Assembly: GCF_001598555.1 (NCBI RefSeq) | Contig: NZ_BCZE01000025.1 | Span: 1 to 64,000 of the forward strand | DNA length: 64,000 nucleotides | Origin: Novosphingobium rosa NBRC 15208 | GTDB taxonomy: Bacteria; Pseudomonadota; Alphaproteobacteria; Sphingomonadales; Sphingomonadaceae | Reading direction: 5' to 3' | In this document: in pieces, positions 51,343 through 60,500 of the stretch | How the letters are laid out: every line of letters begins with the position of its first letter | Numbering within the stretch: position 1 is the stretch's first letter | Position numbers and translations under genes: made by a program | The notes under the pieces: generated by a model | Told to the model about the DNA's origin: nothing | The model's input: only the letters and a program-made list of their open reading frames with translations | The model's database searches: none

Positions 51343-53529
51343 ATGACAACGCTTTTCCCCCGCTCTTCACGCCTTTTCCCGACCACGCTGGGCCTGCTGA
51401 TCGGCACAGGCAGCTTCACGCTTTGCGCCCCGGCGATGGCGCAGACCATGGCCGCCGCGCCAACCGGCAGCGCGGCGCACGACATCGTGGTGAGCGCGCA
51501 GCAGCCGACTGTCGAAACCAGAATCGATCGCAAATCCTATTCCCTCGCCCGCGATCTTCAGGCGACGACCGGCTCGGCCGCCGATGTGCTGCGCAACATT
51601 CCGTCGGTCTCGGTCGATGTCGATGGCAATCTGAGCCTGCGCGGCGACAGCAATGTGCAGATCCTCGTCGATGGCCGCCCCTCGCCGCAGTTCAACAACG
51701 GCAACCGGGCTGCGGCGCTCGAGGCGCTGGGCGCGAACGGCATCGCCCGGGTCGAGGTGCTGACCAACCCGCCGGCCAACTTCAAGCCCGACGGATCGGC
51801 AGGCGTCATCAACATCATCACCAAGCGCCGCAGCGGCAGCCACAGCGCCAGCCTGCAGTCGAGCGTGGGCAGCAGCGGCCGCTTCAACATCAGCGGCAAT
51901 GGCAGCGTGCAGCTCGGCAAGCTGGGCCTGCATGGCGGATTGACCCTGCGCCGCGATCTACGCGTGCGCCGCTTCAGCGACGACCGCACGGTGACCGATG
52001 CCGCCAGTGGCGCCATCGCATCCACCAGCCACATCGCGGGCGCCTCCAGCGACAGCCGGCTTGCCAAGATCGCCACGCTGGGCGCCGATCTCGATCTTGG
52101 CCCCGCCGACCGGGTCAGTGCGGAGGGGACGTACAACGCCAGATCCGATCATTCGACCTTTGCCGAAACCGCGCTGGCCAGCCAGAATGGCACGACGACC
52201 CGAACCGGGCGGGATCGGCCCGGGCGCGAGCAGGAAATCTCCAATTCGGCGATGCTGCGCTATCACCATGACACCGAGGCGAACGGCAATGGCATCACGC
52301 TGATCGCCCAGCGCGCGCAGACATGGGAGCGCCAGCGCTTCGCGATCACCAACAGCACGCTTCAGCCAGCCGCCGACCCCAGCTTCCAGAACCAGAACCT
52401 CTATCGCAATCAGGTCACGCGCGAGATCAGCGCGGACTATGTGGGCAGCCTGCCGGGCAAGGCCAAGCTGATCGCGGGCTACAATCTGCAGCGGGACGAC
52501 ACGCTGTTCGACAACGGCCAGACCCTGCCCGCCAGCGCGGGCGCGGCCCTGCTGCCCGACACCAATTTCACCAACATCTTCCGCTATGGCCAGACGATCC
52601 ATGCCTTCTACGGTTCCTATGAACGCCCCATCGGCGCATGGACGGTGCTGGCGGGCCTGCGCCTGGAACAGAGCATCATCGAAACCCATCAGATCACCAG
52701 CGGGCAGAATGGCGGCTACGACTTTTTCCGCGCCTATCCCAACCTGCATGTGACCGACAAACTGTCACCGCATCAGAGCCTGAGCCTGAGTTACGGCCAG
52801 CGTGTCATCCGCCCCGATCCGGAGGATCTCAACCCCTATCTGGTGCAGCAGGATCCCTACACGCTGCGCCAGGGCAATCCCAACCTGCGCCCTCAGGAAA
52901 TCCGGTCCTTCGAGGCGGGGTGGAGCTATGACAAGGGCGCCACCTCGCGCAGCGCCACGCTGTATCTGCGCAGTGCGCGCAATGCCTTCACCATCACCAG
53001 CACGCCGGTCAGCCCGACGGTGGTGCTGATCACCGAGCAAAATCTGGGCAAGAGCCTGTCGGGCGGGCTGGAATTGACGAGCGCGGGCAAGCTGCTCAAG
53101 GGGCTGGACTATACGCTGAGCGGCAACATCTTCTACAACCGGATCGATGCGGCCAATCTGGGCTTTTCCGGCACGCGCTCAACGGTGGGCTATGAGGCGA
53201 AGGGAGCGCTCAACTGGCACCTGACCCCCGGCGACACGCTGCAGGTCAATCTGGCGACCATGGGCAAGCGGCTGACCCCGCAAGGCTATCGCAGAGGCTA
53301 TGTCACCATGGATCTGGGATATCGCCACCAGTTGCGCAAGAATCTGTCGCTCACCGCAACGCTGTCTGACGTGTTCTCCAGCCGGCATGATGGCCTGATC
53401 GTCGATACGCCAACCCTTCAGGAGGTCACCTTGCGCCGGCAGAGCGGACTGGTGGCATCCATCGGGCTGTCATGGTCATTGGCAGGCGCGAAAAAGAAAG
53501 CCGCAGAGAAATTCGACTATGAAAAATAG
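51343..53529 (+). CDS. TonB-dependent receptor
   Basis: A 728-residue receptor. A signal peptide (T-L-G-L-L-I-G-T-G-S-F ending A-M-A-Q) leads to a plug (A-A-D-V-L-R-N-I-P-S-V-S-V-D-V-D-G-N-L-S-L-R-G, V-L-T-N-P-P-A-N-F-K-P-D-G-S-A-G-V-I) and barrel. The barrel's last strand (G-L-V-A-S-I-G-L-S-W-S-L) is followed by a short basic tail (K-K-K-A-A-E-K), unusual for this family. The P-x-x-N-F-x-P-(D)-G-x-A-G-V-I-N-I signature belongs to the TonB group of outer-membrane beta-barrel receptors. Its control by the adjacent two-component pair suggests an inducible uptake system, perhaps for a metal. Confidence 0.9.
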   Translation: MTTLFPRSSRLFPTTLGLLIGTGSFTLCAPAMAQTMAAAPTGSAAHDIVVSAQQPTVETRIDRKSYSLARDLQATTGSAADVLRNIPSVSVDVDGNLSLRGDSNVQILVDGRPSPQFNNGNRAAALEALGANGIARVEVLTNPPANFKPDGSAGVINIITKRRSGSHSASLQSSVGSSGRFNISGNGSVQLGKLGLHGGLTLRRDLRVRRFSDDRTVTDAASGAIASTSHIAGASSDSRLAKIATLGADLDLGPADRVSAEGTYNARSDHSTFAETALASQNGTTTRTGRDRPGREQEISNSAMLRYHHDTEANGNGITLIAQRAQTWERQRFAITNSTLQPAADPSFQNQNLYRNQVTREISADYVGSLPGKAKLIAGYNLQRDDTLFDNGQTLPASAGAALLPDTNFTNIFRYGQTIHAFYGSYERPIGAWTVLAGLRLEQSIIETHQITSGQNGGYDFFRAYPNLHVTDKLSPHQSLSLSYGQRVIRPDPEDLNPYLVQQDPYTLRQGNPNLRPQEIRSFEAGWSYDKGATSRSATLYLRSARNAFTITSTPVSPTVVLITEQNLGKSLSGGLELTSAGKLLKGLDYTLSGNIFYNRIDAANLGFSGTRSTVGYEAKGALNWHLTPGDTLQVNLATMGKRLTPQGYRRGYVTMDLGYRHQLRKNLSLTATLSDVFSSRHDGLIVDTPTLQEVTLRRQSGLVASIGLSWSLAGAKKKAAEKFDYEK

Positions 53530-53775
53530 GCAATGACGTAGCCTGCCATGGGCATTCGCAGCCAAGAGCAGGCGCTGGCGCCGGTCTGTATTCTGGTGAA
53601 GCGCCACCTGCTGCCCTGGCCCCGGGGCTGCGTGGTGGACATGGACGCTGATGGGGTCAAGCCATTCCAGCGCGGCACGCTTGCCCATCATATGGATCGC
53701 GCCCGGCTCCAGCGGCCCTGTCGCCATCCAGAACCGGCGGAGGGCAGGCAAGCCCACCCTCCACACGGAAACACA

Positions 53776-54342
53776 TCAGAAGTGGACGCCCACGCCCGTC
53801 ATCAGCTGATTGCGCGAGAAGTTGTCCTGATAGCTGGTGTAGCGATACTCAGCCAGAACATAGATGCGCGGCGCAATGGTCTGCTGCACGCCCACGCCGA
53901 AGCGCACGCCGTCGCCGTTGGTGCTCACGCTGTAACCCGGCACGTTGTAGTTGATGCGGCCATTGGCATAGCCCACCTTGGCGTAAACATGCGTCAGCGG
54001 CGACACCGAGACAGTGGCGCGGCCACCGAAGTAGAAGTCACGGCCGGCGGTCAGGCTCGAGTTGCCGCCGCGATAGCGGGCGGTCGAACCGGTCAGCTCG
54101 GCGTCGGCGCCGATGCTCACCAGCGGAGCGATCTGATAGTCGTAACCGATGGCGCCGCCATAGGAGAGGCCGCTCTTGTGGTAGGTGCCCAGGCCATTGT
54201 CACCCTCGTCGAGCGAGACGCGGTCCCAGCCGACCAGCGCTTCGGCGCGGGGGCCGGTTTCAGCCTGCGCGGGCGCGGCAGCCAGCAGCGAGGCGCCCAG
54301 CACAGCGCCAGCCAGCGCGGCGGGGATCAGGGAATGACGCAT
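53776..54342 (-). CDS. Outer-membrane beta-barrel protein (OmpA/OmpX-like)
   Basis: A 188-residue barrel. A signal peptide (S-L-I-P-A-A-L-A-G-A-V-L-G ending A-P-A-Q-A) is followed by alternating beta-strands ending in the aromatic G-V-G-V-H-F. The repeated R/Y/G-rich strands (Y-A-K-V-G-Y-A-N-G-R, L-A-E-Y-R-Y-T-S-Y) are typical of the porin-like/opacity group. ATG 54342 follows an AGATTTACC stretch. A perfect palindrome lies about 82 bp upstream. Confidence 0.82.
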   Translation of the reverse strand: MRHSLIPAALAGAVLGASLLAAAPAQAETGPRAEALVGWDRVSLDEGDNGLGTYHKSGLSYGGAIGYDYQIAPLVSIGADAELTGSTARYRGGNSSLTAGRDFYFGGRATVSVSPLTHVYAKVGYANGRINYNVPGYSVSTNGDGVRFGVGVQQTIAPRIYVLAEYRYTSYQDNFSRNQLMTGVGVHF

Positions 54343-54423
54343 AGGTAAATCTCCAGAAAGGGGGGAGGCGCCGGTTAGGCAGACGCCCCTCACCACGCAA
54401 CAGCGCCTCTGGCATCACAACGA

Positions 54424-54447
54424 AAATGTAACATAACTGTTACATTT
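54424..54447. promoter_or_regulatory. Perfect palindrome upstream of the outer-membrane protein gene
   Basis: Arms AAATGTAAC / GTTACATTT, 9 bp each with a 6-bp centre. It is in the gap between the omp start (54342) and nitrilase stop (54507) and is a strong operator candidate for an unidentified regulator. Confidence 0.6.
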
Positions 54448-54506
54448 GGACCACATCACCATGCCCCAGATGATGCGGCGCACCATGCCCGTGCCCCGCG
54501 CGCCCC

Positions 54507-55451
54507 TCAAGCGGGCTCGACACTTTCTGTCGTGTTCTGGCAACGTACTGTCTGGCGCGGACTTTCATCCACCATCAATGTGAACAGATCGGGCCGCGCA
54601 TAATGGCCTGAAACGTCCAGATCGTAGCGCGCCCGCACGATATCGTCGGTGTCGATCACCGCCGAGACGATCGCCTCCTCGCCATAGACCGGCCCGGCCA
54701 GCACATCGCCCATCGGGCCGATGATCACGCTGCCGCCCCGGATCAACGGCTGATCGGACACGGCGGCGGCATAGCTTTCGGGCAGATCCGCGGGCGTCAG
54801 ATACTGGCAGGCGCCCACCACGAACATCCGCCCCTCATAGGCGATATGGCGCAGCGAGGATTGCCAGATCTCGCGCTCATCCACGGTGGGGGCGCACCAG
54901 ATCTCCACGCCCTTGGCATACATCGCCTGACGCAGCGCGGGCATGTAATTCTCCCAGCAGATCGCGCCACCCAGCACGCCCATCGGCGTCTGCACCACGC
55001 CCAGACCCGAGCCGTCGCCCTGCGCCCAGACCAGCCTTTCGGTGGCGGTGGGCATCAGCTTGCGGTGATGGTTCACAAGCTGCCCGGCGGGATCGAAGGT
55101 GAGCGAGGCGCAGTACAGCGTCGCGCCAACCCGCTCGATCACCCCGGTCACCAGGCATGCGCCCAGCGCCGCAGCCATAGCGCCGATGCGCGCGGTCTCG
55201 GCGCCCGGCACCGCGATGGCCGAACGCCAGTAGCGCAGATAATCCTCACGCCCCTCCGCCGTGCGCGAGCCCAGCCGCGCCCCGAAATCCAGCCCCTTGG
55301 GATAGCCGCCGACAAAGGCTTCCGGAAACACCACCAGATCCAGCCCCTGCCCCGCGGCGCGCTGGCAAAGCGACTCCATGCGATCCAGCGTGGCGGGCGT
55401 GTCGAAAAGGATCGATCCAGCCTGAATGGCGGCGATATGGAACTGGGGCAT
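54507..55451 (-). CDS. Nitrilase (carbon-nitrogen hydrolase)
   Basis: A 314-residue nitrilase. The catalytic residues are E44 (V-F-P-E-A-F-V-G-G-Y), K131 (H-H-R-K-L-M-P-T) and C165 (G-G-A-I-C-W-E-N-Y-M). ATG 55451 follows CAGGAGAGACCC; the frame upstream to 55589 is unrelated. Converts a nitrile (or cyanide-type compound) to acid plus ammonia; the C-W-E-N-Y context fits aliphatic or aromatic nitrilases. It is divergent from the LysR gene at 55522. Confidence 0.92.
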   Translation of the reverse strand: MPQFHIAAIQAGSILFDTPATLDRMESLCQRAAGQGLDLVVFPEAFVGGYPKGLDFGARLGSRTAEGREDYLRYWRSAIAVPGAETARIGAMAAALGACLVTGVIERVGATLYCASLTFDPAGQLVNHHRKLMPTATERLVWAQGDGSGLGVVQTPMGVLGGAICWENYMPALRQAMYAKGVEIWCAPTVDEREIWQSSLRHIAYEGRMFVVGACQYLTPADLPESYAAAVSDQPLIRGGSVIIGPMGDVLAGPVYGEEAIVSAVIDTDDIVRARYDLDVSGHYARPDLFTLMVDESPRQTVRCQNTTESVEPA

Positions 55452-55521
55452 GGGTCTCTCCTGCAAGGGATAAGGTGGCAGCTTGATCGCCAGATCATCA
55501 TCGGGCAAACCGCATTTCACG

Positions 55522-56421
55522 ATGCCCACTATTGCTCTGAACGATATTACCCGACTGGATTTATCGCTGGCGGTGGTGTTCCTCGCCATCTTTCAGGAGG
55601 GCAGCGTCTCACGCGCGGCGCGGCGGCTGTCGCTCAGCCAATCGGCGCTGAGCGGATCGCTGGGCCGCCTGCGCGCGATCACGCAGGACCCGCTGTTTGT
55701 CCGAAGGGGCGGCGGCATGGAGCCCACCCCCCGCGCCATCGCCATGGCCAGCGATCTGGAGCAAGGCGTCGGCCTGATCGCGCAGGCCCTGCGCCCGCAA
55801 CCCGCCTTCGACCCCGCCACCAGCCGCGCCCGCTTCACCATCGGCATGTCCGACGATTTCGAGCTGGCGATGGGCCCGGCCATCATGCGCCGCGTGATGG
55901 CCGAAGCCCCCGGCGTCACCATCGCCTTCCGCCAGACCAACCGCGCCCTTGTCGAGCAGGCCTTCACCGCCGGAGAAATCGATCTGGCGGTGGTGGCCGA
56001 TCCCCCGGCGCGTTCATGGCTGGCCGCGCAGGATCTGGGGCGCTCGGCCTATGCCTGCCTCTACGATCGGCAGATAGTCGAGGGCCCGCTGACGCTGGAG
56101 ACCTTTCTGGCCCTGCCCCATGTGCTGGTCTCCTTCAGCACGCATCAGGGCGCGGTGGATCAGGCCCTGCGTCGTATCGGCCAGCAGCGCCGCGCGGTGA
56201 CGGCGCTGACGCATTTCTCCGCCCTGCCCGGCTTTCTGCGCGGCACACGCGCGATTTCGACCATCCCCACCCATGCGGCGCGGACTCTGGCCGATGAGCA
56301 TGGTTTGGCCCATGGCCCCGTGCCGGTGGAGATGGGCGATTACGGCGTCTCGCTGCTGTGGAAGCGGGAGGCGGGGCATGAGTGGATCCGTGGGGTGATT
56401 GCCGGGGCGTTCAAGGTTTGA
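55522..56421 (+). CDS. LysR-family transcriptional regulator
   Basis: A 299-residue LysR protein. HTH at residues about 10-65 (A-I-F-Q-E-G-S-V-S-R-A-A-R-R-L-S-L-S-Q-S) and a C-terminal ligand domain (D-D-F-E-L-A-M-G-P). ATG 55522 gives the usual spacing; ATG 55483 lies further up. Divergent from the nitrilase gene with a 70-bp gap, so it is likely its activator. Confidence 0.88.
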   Translation: MPTIALNDITRLDLSLAVVFLAIFQEGSVSRAARRLSLSQSALSGSLGRLRAITQDPLFVRRGGGMEPTPRAIAMASDLEQGVGLIAQALRPQPAFDPATSRARFTIGMSDDFELAMGPAIMRRVMAEAPGVTIAFRQTNRALVEQAFTAGEIDLAVVADPPARSWLAAQDLGRSAYACLYDRQIVEGPLTLETFLALPHVLVSFSTHQGAVDQALRRIGQQRRAVTALTHFSALPGFLRGTRAISTIPTHAARTLADEHGLAHGPVPVEMGDYGVSLLWKREAGHEWIRGVIAGAFKV

Positions 56422-56450
56422 GGGAGAAGATACCCCCTCGCGCTCCCAGA

Positions 56451-56581
56451 ACGTCTTCCGGCGAAAGGACGGGGAGTCCGAAATGCCGGCCCAACCTCTC
56501 CGCCCCGCAGGGATGAATTGCCTCCGGCGGTGAGGCGTGGCGCTAAATTTCAGCCTTGCGCACCCTCTCGCCGGAAGACGT
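56451..56581. repeat. Long inverted repeat between converging genes
   Basis: ACGTCTTCCGGCGA at 56451-56464 and its exact complement at 56568-56581, 103 bp apart; similarity extends 4 bp further with one mismatch. The region lies between the LysR stop and the GT-C stop. It may be a small mobile-element-like repeat or a structured RNA end. Confidence 0.5.
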
Positions 56582-56590
56582 AACGGGGGT

Positions 56591-56612
56591 GCAGGGGGCA
56601 ATGGCCCCCTGC
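56591..56612 (+). terminator. Hairpin terminator after the LysR gene
   Basis: Stem GCAGGGGGC / GCCCCCTGC (9 bp), 4-nt loop, followed by TTTATCCCTTTT. It is immediately beside the stop of the leftward GT-C gene. Confidence 0.65.
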
Positions 56613-56613
56613 T

Positions 56614-57957
56614 TTATCCCTTTTGCTTCAAAACCCGATCCGCACACACCGCCACCAGCCACCCGCAGGTCATCGCCGCAAAAGGCATCACCGGAAAATG
56701 GAAGCGCGACTGGCCCGAGAACACCACCGCAATCGCGCTGACGTAAGCCGCGATGCCATAGGGCAGCAGCCACCAGTCGATCAGGCGCAACCCCTCGCGG
56801 CGACGGCGGCGCAGCTCGACCACGGCGAAACCGGCCATGCCCAGCAGCATCAACGCATAGATCGCCTGATTGGCCAGACGCAGCGCCAGACCGGCCTTGG
56901 CGAAACGGCTCCACGGCGCCCAGCCGCGCTCGTAATGCCACTGCGCCTCGCCATCGGGGGCCCAGAGGCGCATCAGTTTCAACGGGATCAGCTTGGCAAA
57001 GCCCAGAGGGTGGCTCCTGATCCAGTCCACGCCCAGCCGCTTGGCCTCGGCATCGAACTGCATCTCGTTGAGATCCTTGCGAGCGTCGAGCTGATGCACC
57101 AGCGGATCGTCGGGGGTGAAATCGCCATTGGCGGAGTCATTGTTGCCCGTCAGCAGGGTGATGCCGCCATTGGTGGAGATCAGCACGAAAGCGCCCATCT
57201 CGCGCTGGTTGCGCAAAGTCCAGGGTGAGACCGTCAGCAGCGCCACGGCCACCACCAGCGCTCCCTGGGCCAGCAGCAGCGGCAGGCGGCGCAGGGCCTG
57301 GGGCTCTCGCCACAGGCGGATCGCGAAGATCAGCGGCACCACCACCAAAGTCTGCGCCTTGACCAGCATGGCGAGACCGAAGACCAGCCCGGAGAGCACC
57401 AGCCCCGCCCAGCCGGTGCGGCACACCAGCAGCCAGCAGCCGCCGAGCAGCAGGGCGGTGTAGAAGCATTCGGTCATGGCCAAAGGCGTGTAGAAGATGC
57501 TGTTGGGATAGAGCGCGATCAGCAGCAGGGCCACGCGCCCGGCCAGCACGCTGCGCGGCTTGTTTCCAGCCAACGCGCTTCGCGCGATGCGCCGCGCCAG
57601 ATCCTGCATCACCAGCGCCGAGACCGCGCCGCACAGCAGGTTGAACAGGCTCACCACCAGCGTGGAGACGCCGAAGCCGCGGAACAGCAAGGTCAGCGTC
57701 AGCGGCCAGCCCGGGGGCCAATAGGCGGTGGGGGCGCCGTGTTCACGGTAGCCGAGGCCATGGGCCATCTCGGTGGCGCGATCGACATACCATGCGGCGT
57801 CGGACGAGGGCGTGACATGGGCCAGCAGCAGCAGCGCGCGCGGCGCCAGCCAGATCAGCCAGATCAGCCACAGCAGCACCAGCGCCCCCCGCGCGCTGCC
57901 CAACCATGCGATGAAACGCCCCAACGCCTGCCCCCTGTTGTTCTGGCTGCCGGTCAT
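56614..57957 (-). CDS. GT-C type membrane glycosyltransferase (PMT/ArnT-like)
   Basis: A 447-residue polytopic protein with about 11 hydrophobic segments. An acidic loop after the first helix (T-P-S-S-D-A-A-W-Y-V-D-R-A) and the aromatic P-P-G-W-P-L-T are as in GT-C transferases that use polyprenyl-phosphate sugars. The C-terminal loop faces the periplasm. Its ATG overlaps the stop of the preceding GT14-like gene (ATGA). Likely it decorates a lipid-linked or protein-linked glycan. Confidence 0.75.
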   Translation of the reverse strand: MTGSQNNRGQALGRFIAWLGSARGALVLLWLIWLIWLAPRALLLLAHVTPSSDAAWYVDRATEMAHGLGYREHGAPTAYWPPGWPLTLTLLFRGFGVSTLVVSLFNLLCGAVSALVMQDLARRIARSALAGNKPRSVLAGRVALLLIALYPNSIFYTPLAMTECFYTALLLGGCWLLVCRTGWAGLVLSGLVFGLAMLVKAQTLVVVPLIFAIRLWREPQALRRLPLLLAQGALVVAVALLTVSPWTLRNQREMGAFVLISTNGGITLLTGNNDSANGDFTPDDPLVHQLDARKDLNEMQFDAEAKRLGVDWIRSHPLGFAKLIPLKLMRLWAPDGEAQWHYERGWAPWSRFAKAGLALRLANQAIYALMLLGMAGFAVVELRRRRREGLRLIDWWLLPYGIAAYVSAIAVVFSGQSRFHFPVMPFAAMTCGWLVAVCADRVLKQKG

Positions 57958-58829
57958 GACGGCAGGCGCAGAAAGAAATCATCCACCGTCGCGTCGCATT
58001 TGCGCGCGAACCATGCCCCGCTCTGGCGGATCGCATCGGCGTCTCCGGCGCGCAGCAGCTTGGGATGCCAGCCCTGCGCGCTCCAGTCGATGTAGCGGTG
58101 GTCCGCCTCGAGGCGATCCGCGAAAGAGCGGGCGAACAGCGAGGGCGCGACATGCTCGTCAGCGCATTGCGTGCAGGCGAGGCGTCCGCTGCGCAGCAGG
58201 CGGTCGTAATCGGCCAGCAGCACCTGCGCCACGTCCTGCGGCATGGAGAACCATGAACTGCCCTTCATCCATGCCTGCCCCGCATAGGCCGAGCGCTTCA
58301 GCCCCGCCTTGCGAAACCAGCGCGAGAAGGCCCAGCTGGCGCGGATCTGGGCGCGCTCGATGTTTTCGTTAAGGCGCGGCATGTGCGGCACGCGCAGCTT
58401 ACGGCGCTCGAACCACCAATCGTCCATGCGTTCGGTCTGGGTCTCGCCCCAGAGTTCGGCGAAGATCGGGCGGCGAGGGCCGAAGGCGCCAATATCCTGA
58501 GCGATCTGCTGCGGCGCGCGCACCGGCCAGTCAGCCCCGCTGATCAGATGGAGGTAATCGAAGGGCTGCTTCAGGCCCTCGCGCAGCAGGCGCTGCTGGG
58601 CGGCGATCTGGCTGTGATGGCCCCAGATCACGCGGGCCGGGTCACTCACCAAAGTCAGCCGCCCGCTGGGATGCGCGGCGAAACGGGCGCGCTGATGCCG
58701 CCACAGATCGCAACCGGCATCGAGATGCAGCACCACGCGATCCTGCGTGTCGGGGGGCAGCAGGCGGTCGATCAGCAGAGCGAGTTGATCGGGCAGATGA
58801 TGCGCCATGATGGCGTAAATCTGGATCAC
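57954..58829 (-). CDS. GT14-like (core-2/I-branching) beta-glycosyltransferase
   Basis: A 291-residue protein related to the core-2/I-branching family. It has A-Y/I-M-A-H-H start residues, the D-W-P-V-R segment after S-G-A, W-M-K-G-S-S-W-F-S near residue 190 and D-E-H near 230. The start is GTG 58829, which overlaps the flippase stop (GTGA); the longer frame would begin inside the flippase gene. Bacterial members add GlcNAc-type or xylose-type branches to surface glycans. Middle gene of a coupled operon. Confidence 0.8.
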   Translation of the reverse strand: MIQIYAIMAHHLPDQLALLIDRLLPPDTQDRVVLHLDAGCDLWRHQRARFAAHPSGRLTLVSDPARVIWGHHSQIAAQQRLLREGLKQPFDYLHLISGADWPVRAPQQIAQDIGAFGPRRPIFAELWGETQTERMDDWWFERRKLRVPHMPRLNENIERAQIRASWAFSRWFRKAGLKRSAYAGQAWMKGSSWFSMPQDVAQVLLADYDRLLRSGRLACTQCADEHVAPSLFARSFADRLEADHRYIDWSAQGWHPKLLRAGDADAIRQSGAWFARKCDATVDDFFLRLPS

Positions 58830-60334
58830 GCTCGCACCACGCGGCGCAACACCGGCACCTTCTGCGCCATACCCGACAGCTCGCCCACCACCGGATGGCG
58901 GACCAACACCAGCGTCATCAGCCAAAGCGCCACGCCCACGGCGACCGCGCCCAGCAGCACGGGGAAAGCGATCCGGTCGGGGCTCTGCCAGAAGAGATAG
59001 GTCGCGGCCAAGGGCGCCAGAGCGGCCAGCATGGCGGCAAAGCTGCGGGCATAGATGCTCAGCAGGGCGCGCAGGTCGAACTGGGTGATCTCATGCATGA
59101 AGCGCGCGTAAAGCAGCACATAACCCGCCGCATAGGCCATGCGCGAAATCGCCGCCCCCTGCACGCCCCAATGCGCGCCGCCCGCCAGCAGGGCCAGCGA
59201 CATCACCGTGTCGATCACGCAAAAGACCATCAACTTGTCCATCCGCCCCATTAGGATCGGCAGATCGGTGTTGAGCGGCAGGGCGATGAACAGCAGTTCG
59301 CTCAGCGCAATCCATTGCAGCAGAGGCGCAACGCCGCTCCACGCCGGGCCATAAAGCAGATGGACCAGAGGCTGGGCGGCCAGCGCCAGCCCCGCCATCC
59401 CCGGCCAGACGATGGCGGTGTAGCCCGAACAGACGCGCAGATAGGCCGGGCCCAGTGGCTCACCCCTGTCGCGGATGCGGGCGAAGGCGGGGAAGAACAC
59501 GCTGCCGATGGCCCCGGCGATCAGCATGCGGAACTGGTCCGAGAGGCTGACCGCGCGGCTGTAAAGCCCCACCGCCGCCATGGTCAGCATCTTGCCCACG
59601 ATCAGATCGGGCGAGCGCGTGCCCAGCGCTCCGGTGAAATACAGCAGGCTGGAGCGCGAGCCGAAGGCCAGCACCGGCTTCACCCCGTCGAGCCGCAGCG
59701 GCCATGGCGGGGCGCGGCGGATGGTCTGGGCGATCAGGCCGCGCGCCACGGCGGAACCCACCGTCGCCCAGGCCAGCGCTAGCGAGGACGACCCCGCCCA
59801 TGCCAAAGACACCGCCAGGCAGGCCTGCACCACCGCTCCGCCGACATTGACCGCGAAATGGCCATGGAACTGCATCGAGCGCGCCATCAGCGCCATCGGC
59901 ACCACCGCCAGCGGCAGGAAGAGATAGCTGGCGGAGATGATCAGCAGAATTTTGGTCAGGGCCGGTTGGTGATAGGCCTGCGCCATCGGCCATGCGGCCA
60001 GAGCGATCACGCTGGCGATCACGAAGGAAAAGAGGAAGGCCACGCTGCTGCACCGCGCGATCTCGTCACGGCTGAGTGTGGGCTGCGCCGCCAGATAGCG
60101 CGACAGGCCGAAATCCTGCAGGATCGACACCAGCAAGGCCGCCGCCAGACCGATGGAAAACAGCCCCACCTCGGCCGGCGAGAGGAAGAACCGCGAGATC
60201 ACCACGGAACTGCAGAACTGGATCGCGAAGGAGATATACTGCCCCGCCATCGCCCAGACGGCGGCGCCGCGCACGCTCATGGCGGCGGGTTCGCGGCCTC
60301 CCTCGGCTTCAGATGCATCGGTGGCTTCGCTCAC
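58826..60334 (-). CDS. Oligosaccharide flippase (Wzx/MOP family)
   Basis: A 502-residue polytopic protein with about 12-14 helices. It has the N-terminal A-G-Q-Y-I-S-F-A-I-Q-F segment and long hydrophobic runs of polysaccharide exporters. The start is GTG 60334 with an upstream charged tail. It would move a lipid-linked oligosaccharide across the inner membrane. First gene of a three-gene operon in which all neighbours overlap by four bases. Confidence 0.85.
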   Translation of the reverse strand: MSEATDASEAEGGREPAAMSVRGAAVWAMAGQYISFAIQFCSSVVISRFFLSPAEVGLFSIGLAAALLVSILQDFGLSRYLAAQPTLSRDEIARCSSVAFLFSFVIASVIALAAWPMAQAYHQPALTKILLIISASYLFLPLAVVPMALMARSMQFHGHFAVNVGGAVVQACLAVSLAWAGSSSLALAWATVGSAVARGLIAQTIRRAPPWPLRLDGVKPVLAFGSRSSLLYFTGALGTRSPDLIVGKMLTMAAVGLYSRAVSLSDQFRMLIAGAIGSVFFPAFARIRDRGEPLGPAYLRVCSGYTAIVWPGMAGLALAAQPLVHLLYGPAWSGVAPLLQWIALSELLFIALPLNTDLPILMGRMDKLMVFCVIDTVMSLALLAGGAHWGVQGAAISRMAYAAGYVLLYARFMHEITQFDLRALLSIYARSFAAMLAALAPLAATYLFWQSPDRIAFPVLLGAVAVGVALWLMTLVLVRHPVVGELSGMAQKVPVLRRVVRA

Positions 60335-60452
60335 GCGCGCATTCCAAGGGGTTGGGGGCAGGTCATCGGTGGCGGCAGTCCAGCTTCATGCCGCGCCTTA
60401 TGCCGCGCGGCTTCGCAAAGGACCATAGCGGCAAGGGCGTAAACAAATGCTT

Positions 60453-60475
60453 GGGCAGGCGATTTTTGCCTGCCC
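60453..60475 (-). terminator. Hairpin terminator after the DUF6607 gene
   Basis: Stem GGGCAGGC / GCCTGCCC (8 bp) with a 7-nt loop; on the minus strand a TTTGTTT follows. It separates the DUF6607 gene from the flippase operon. Confidence 0.6.
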
Positions 60476-60500
60476 TCGCTTTTGGCCAAAGCCTTGTGGC

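Noticed and set aside
53530-53775. Possible 97-codon gene on the minus strand between the TonB receptor and outer-membrane protein genes
   Set aside because: It overlaps the end of the receptor gene, lacks a ribosome site and shows no recognisable features. I see nothing else supported in this 246-bp stretch.
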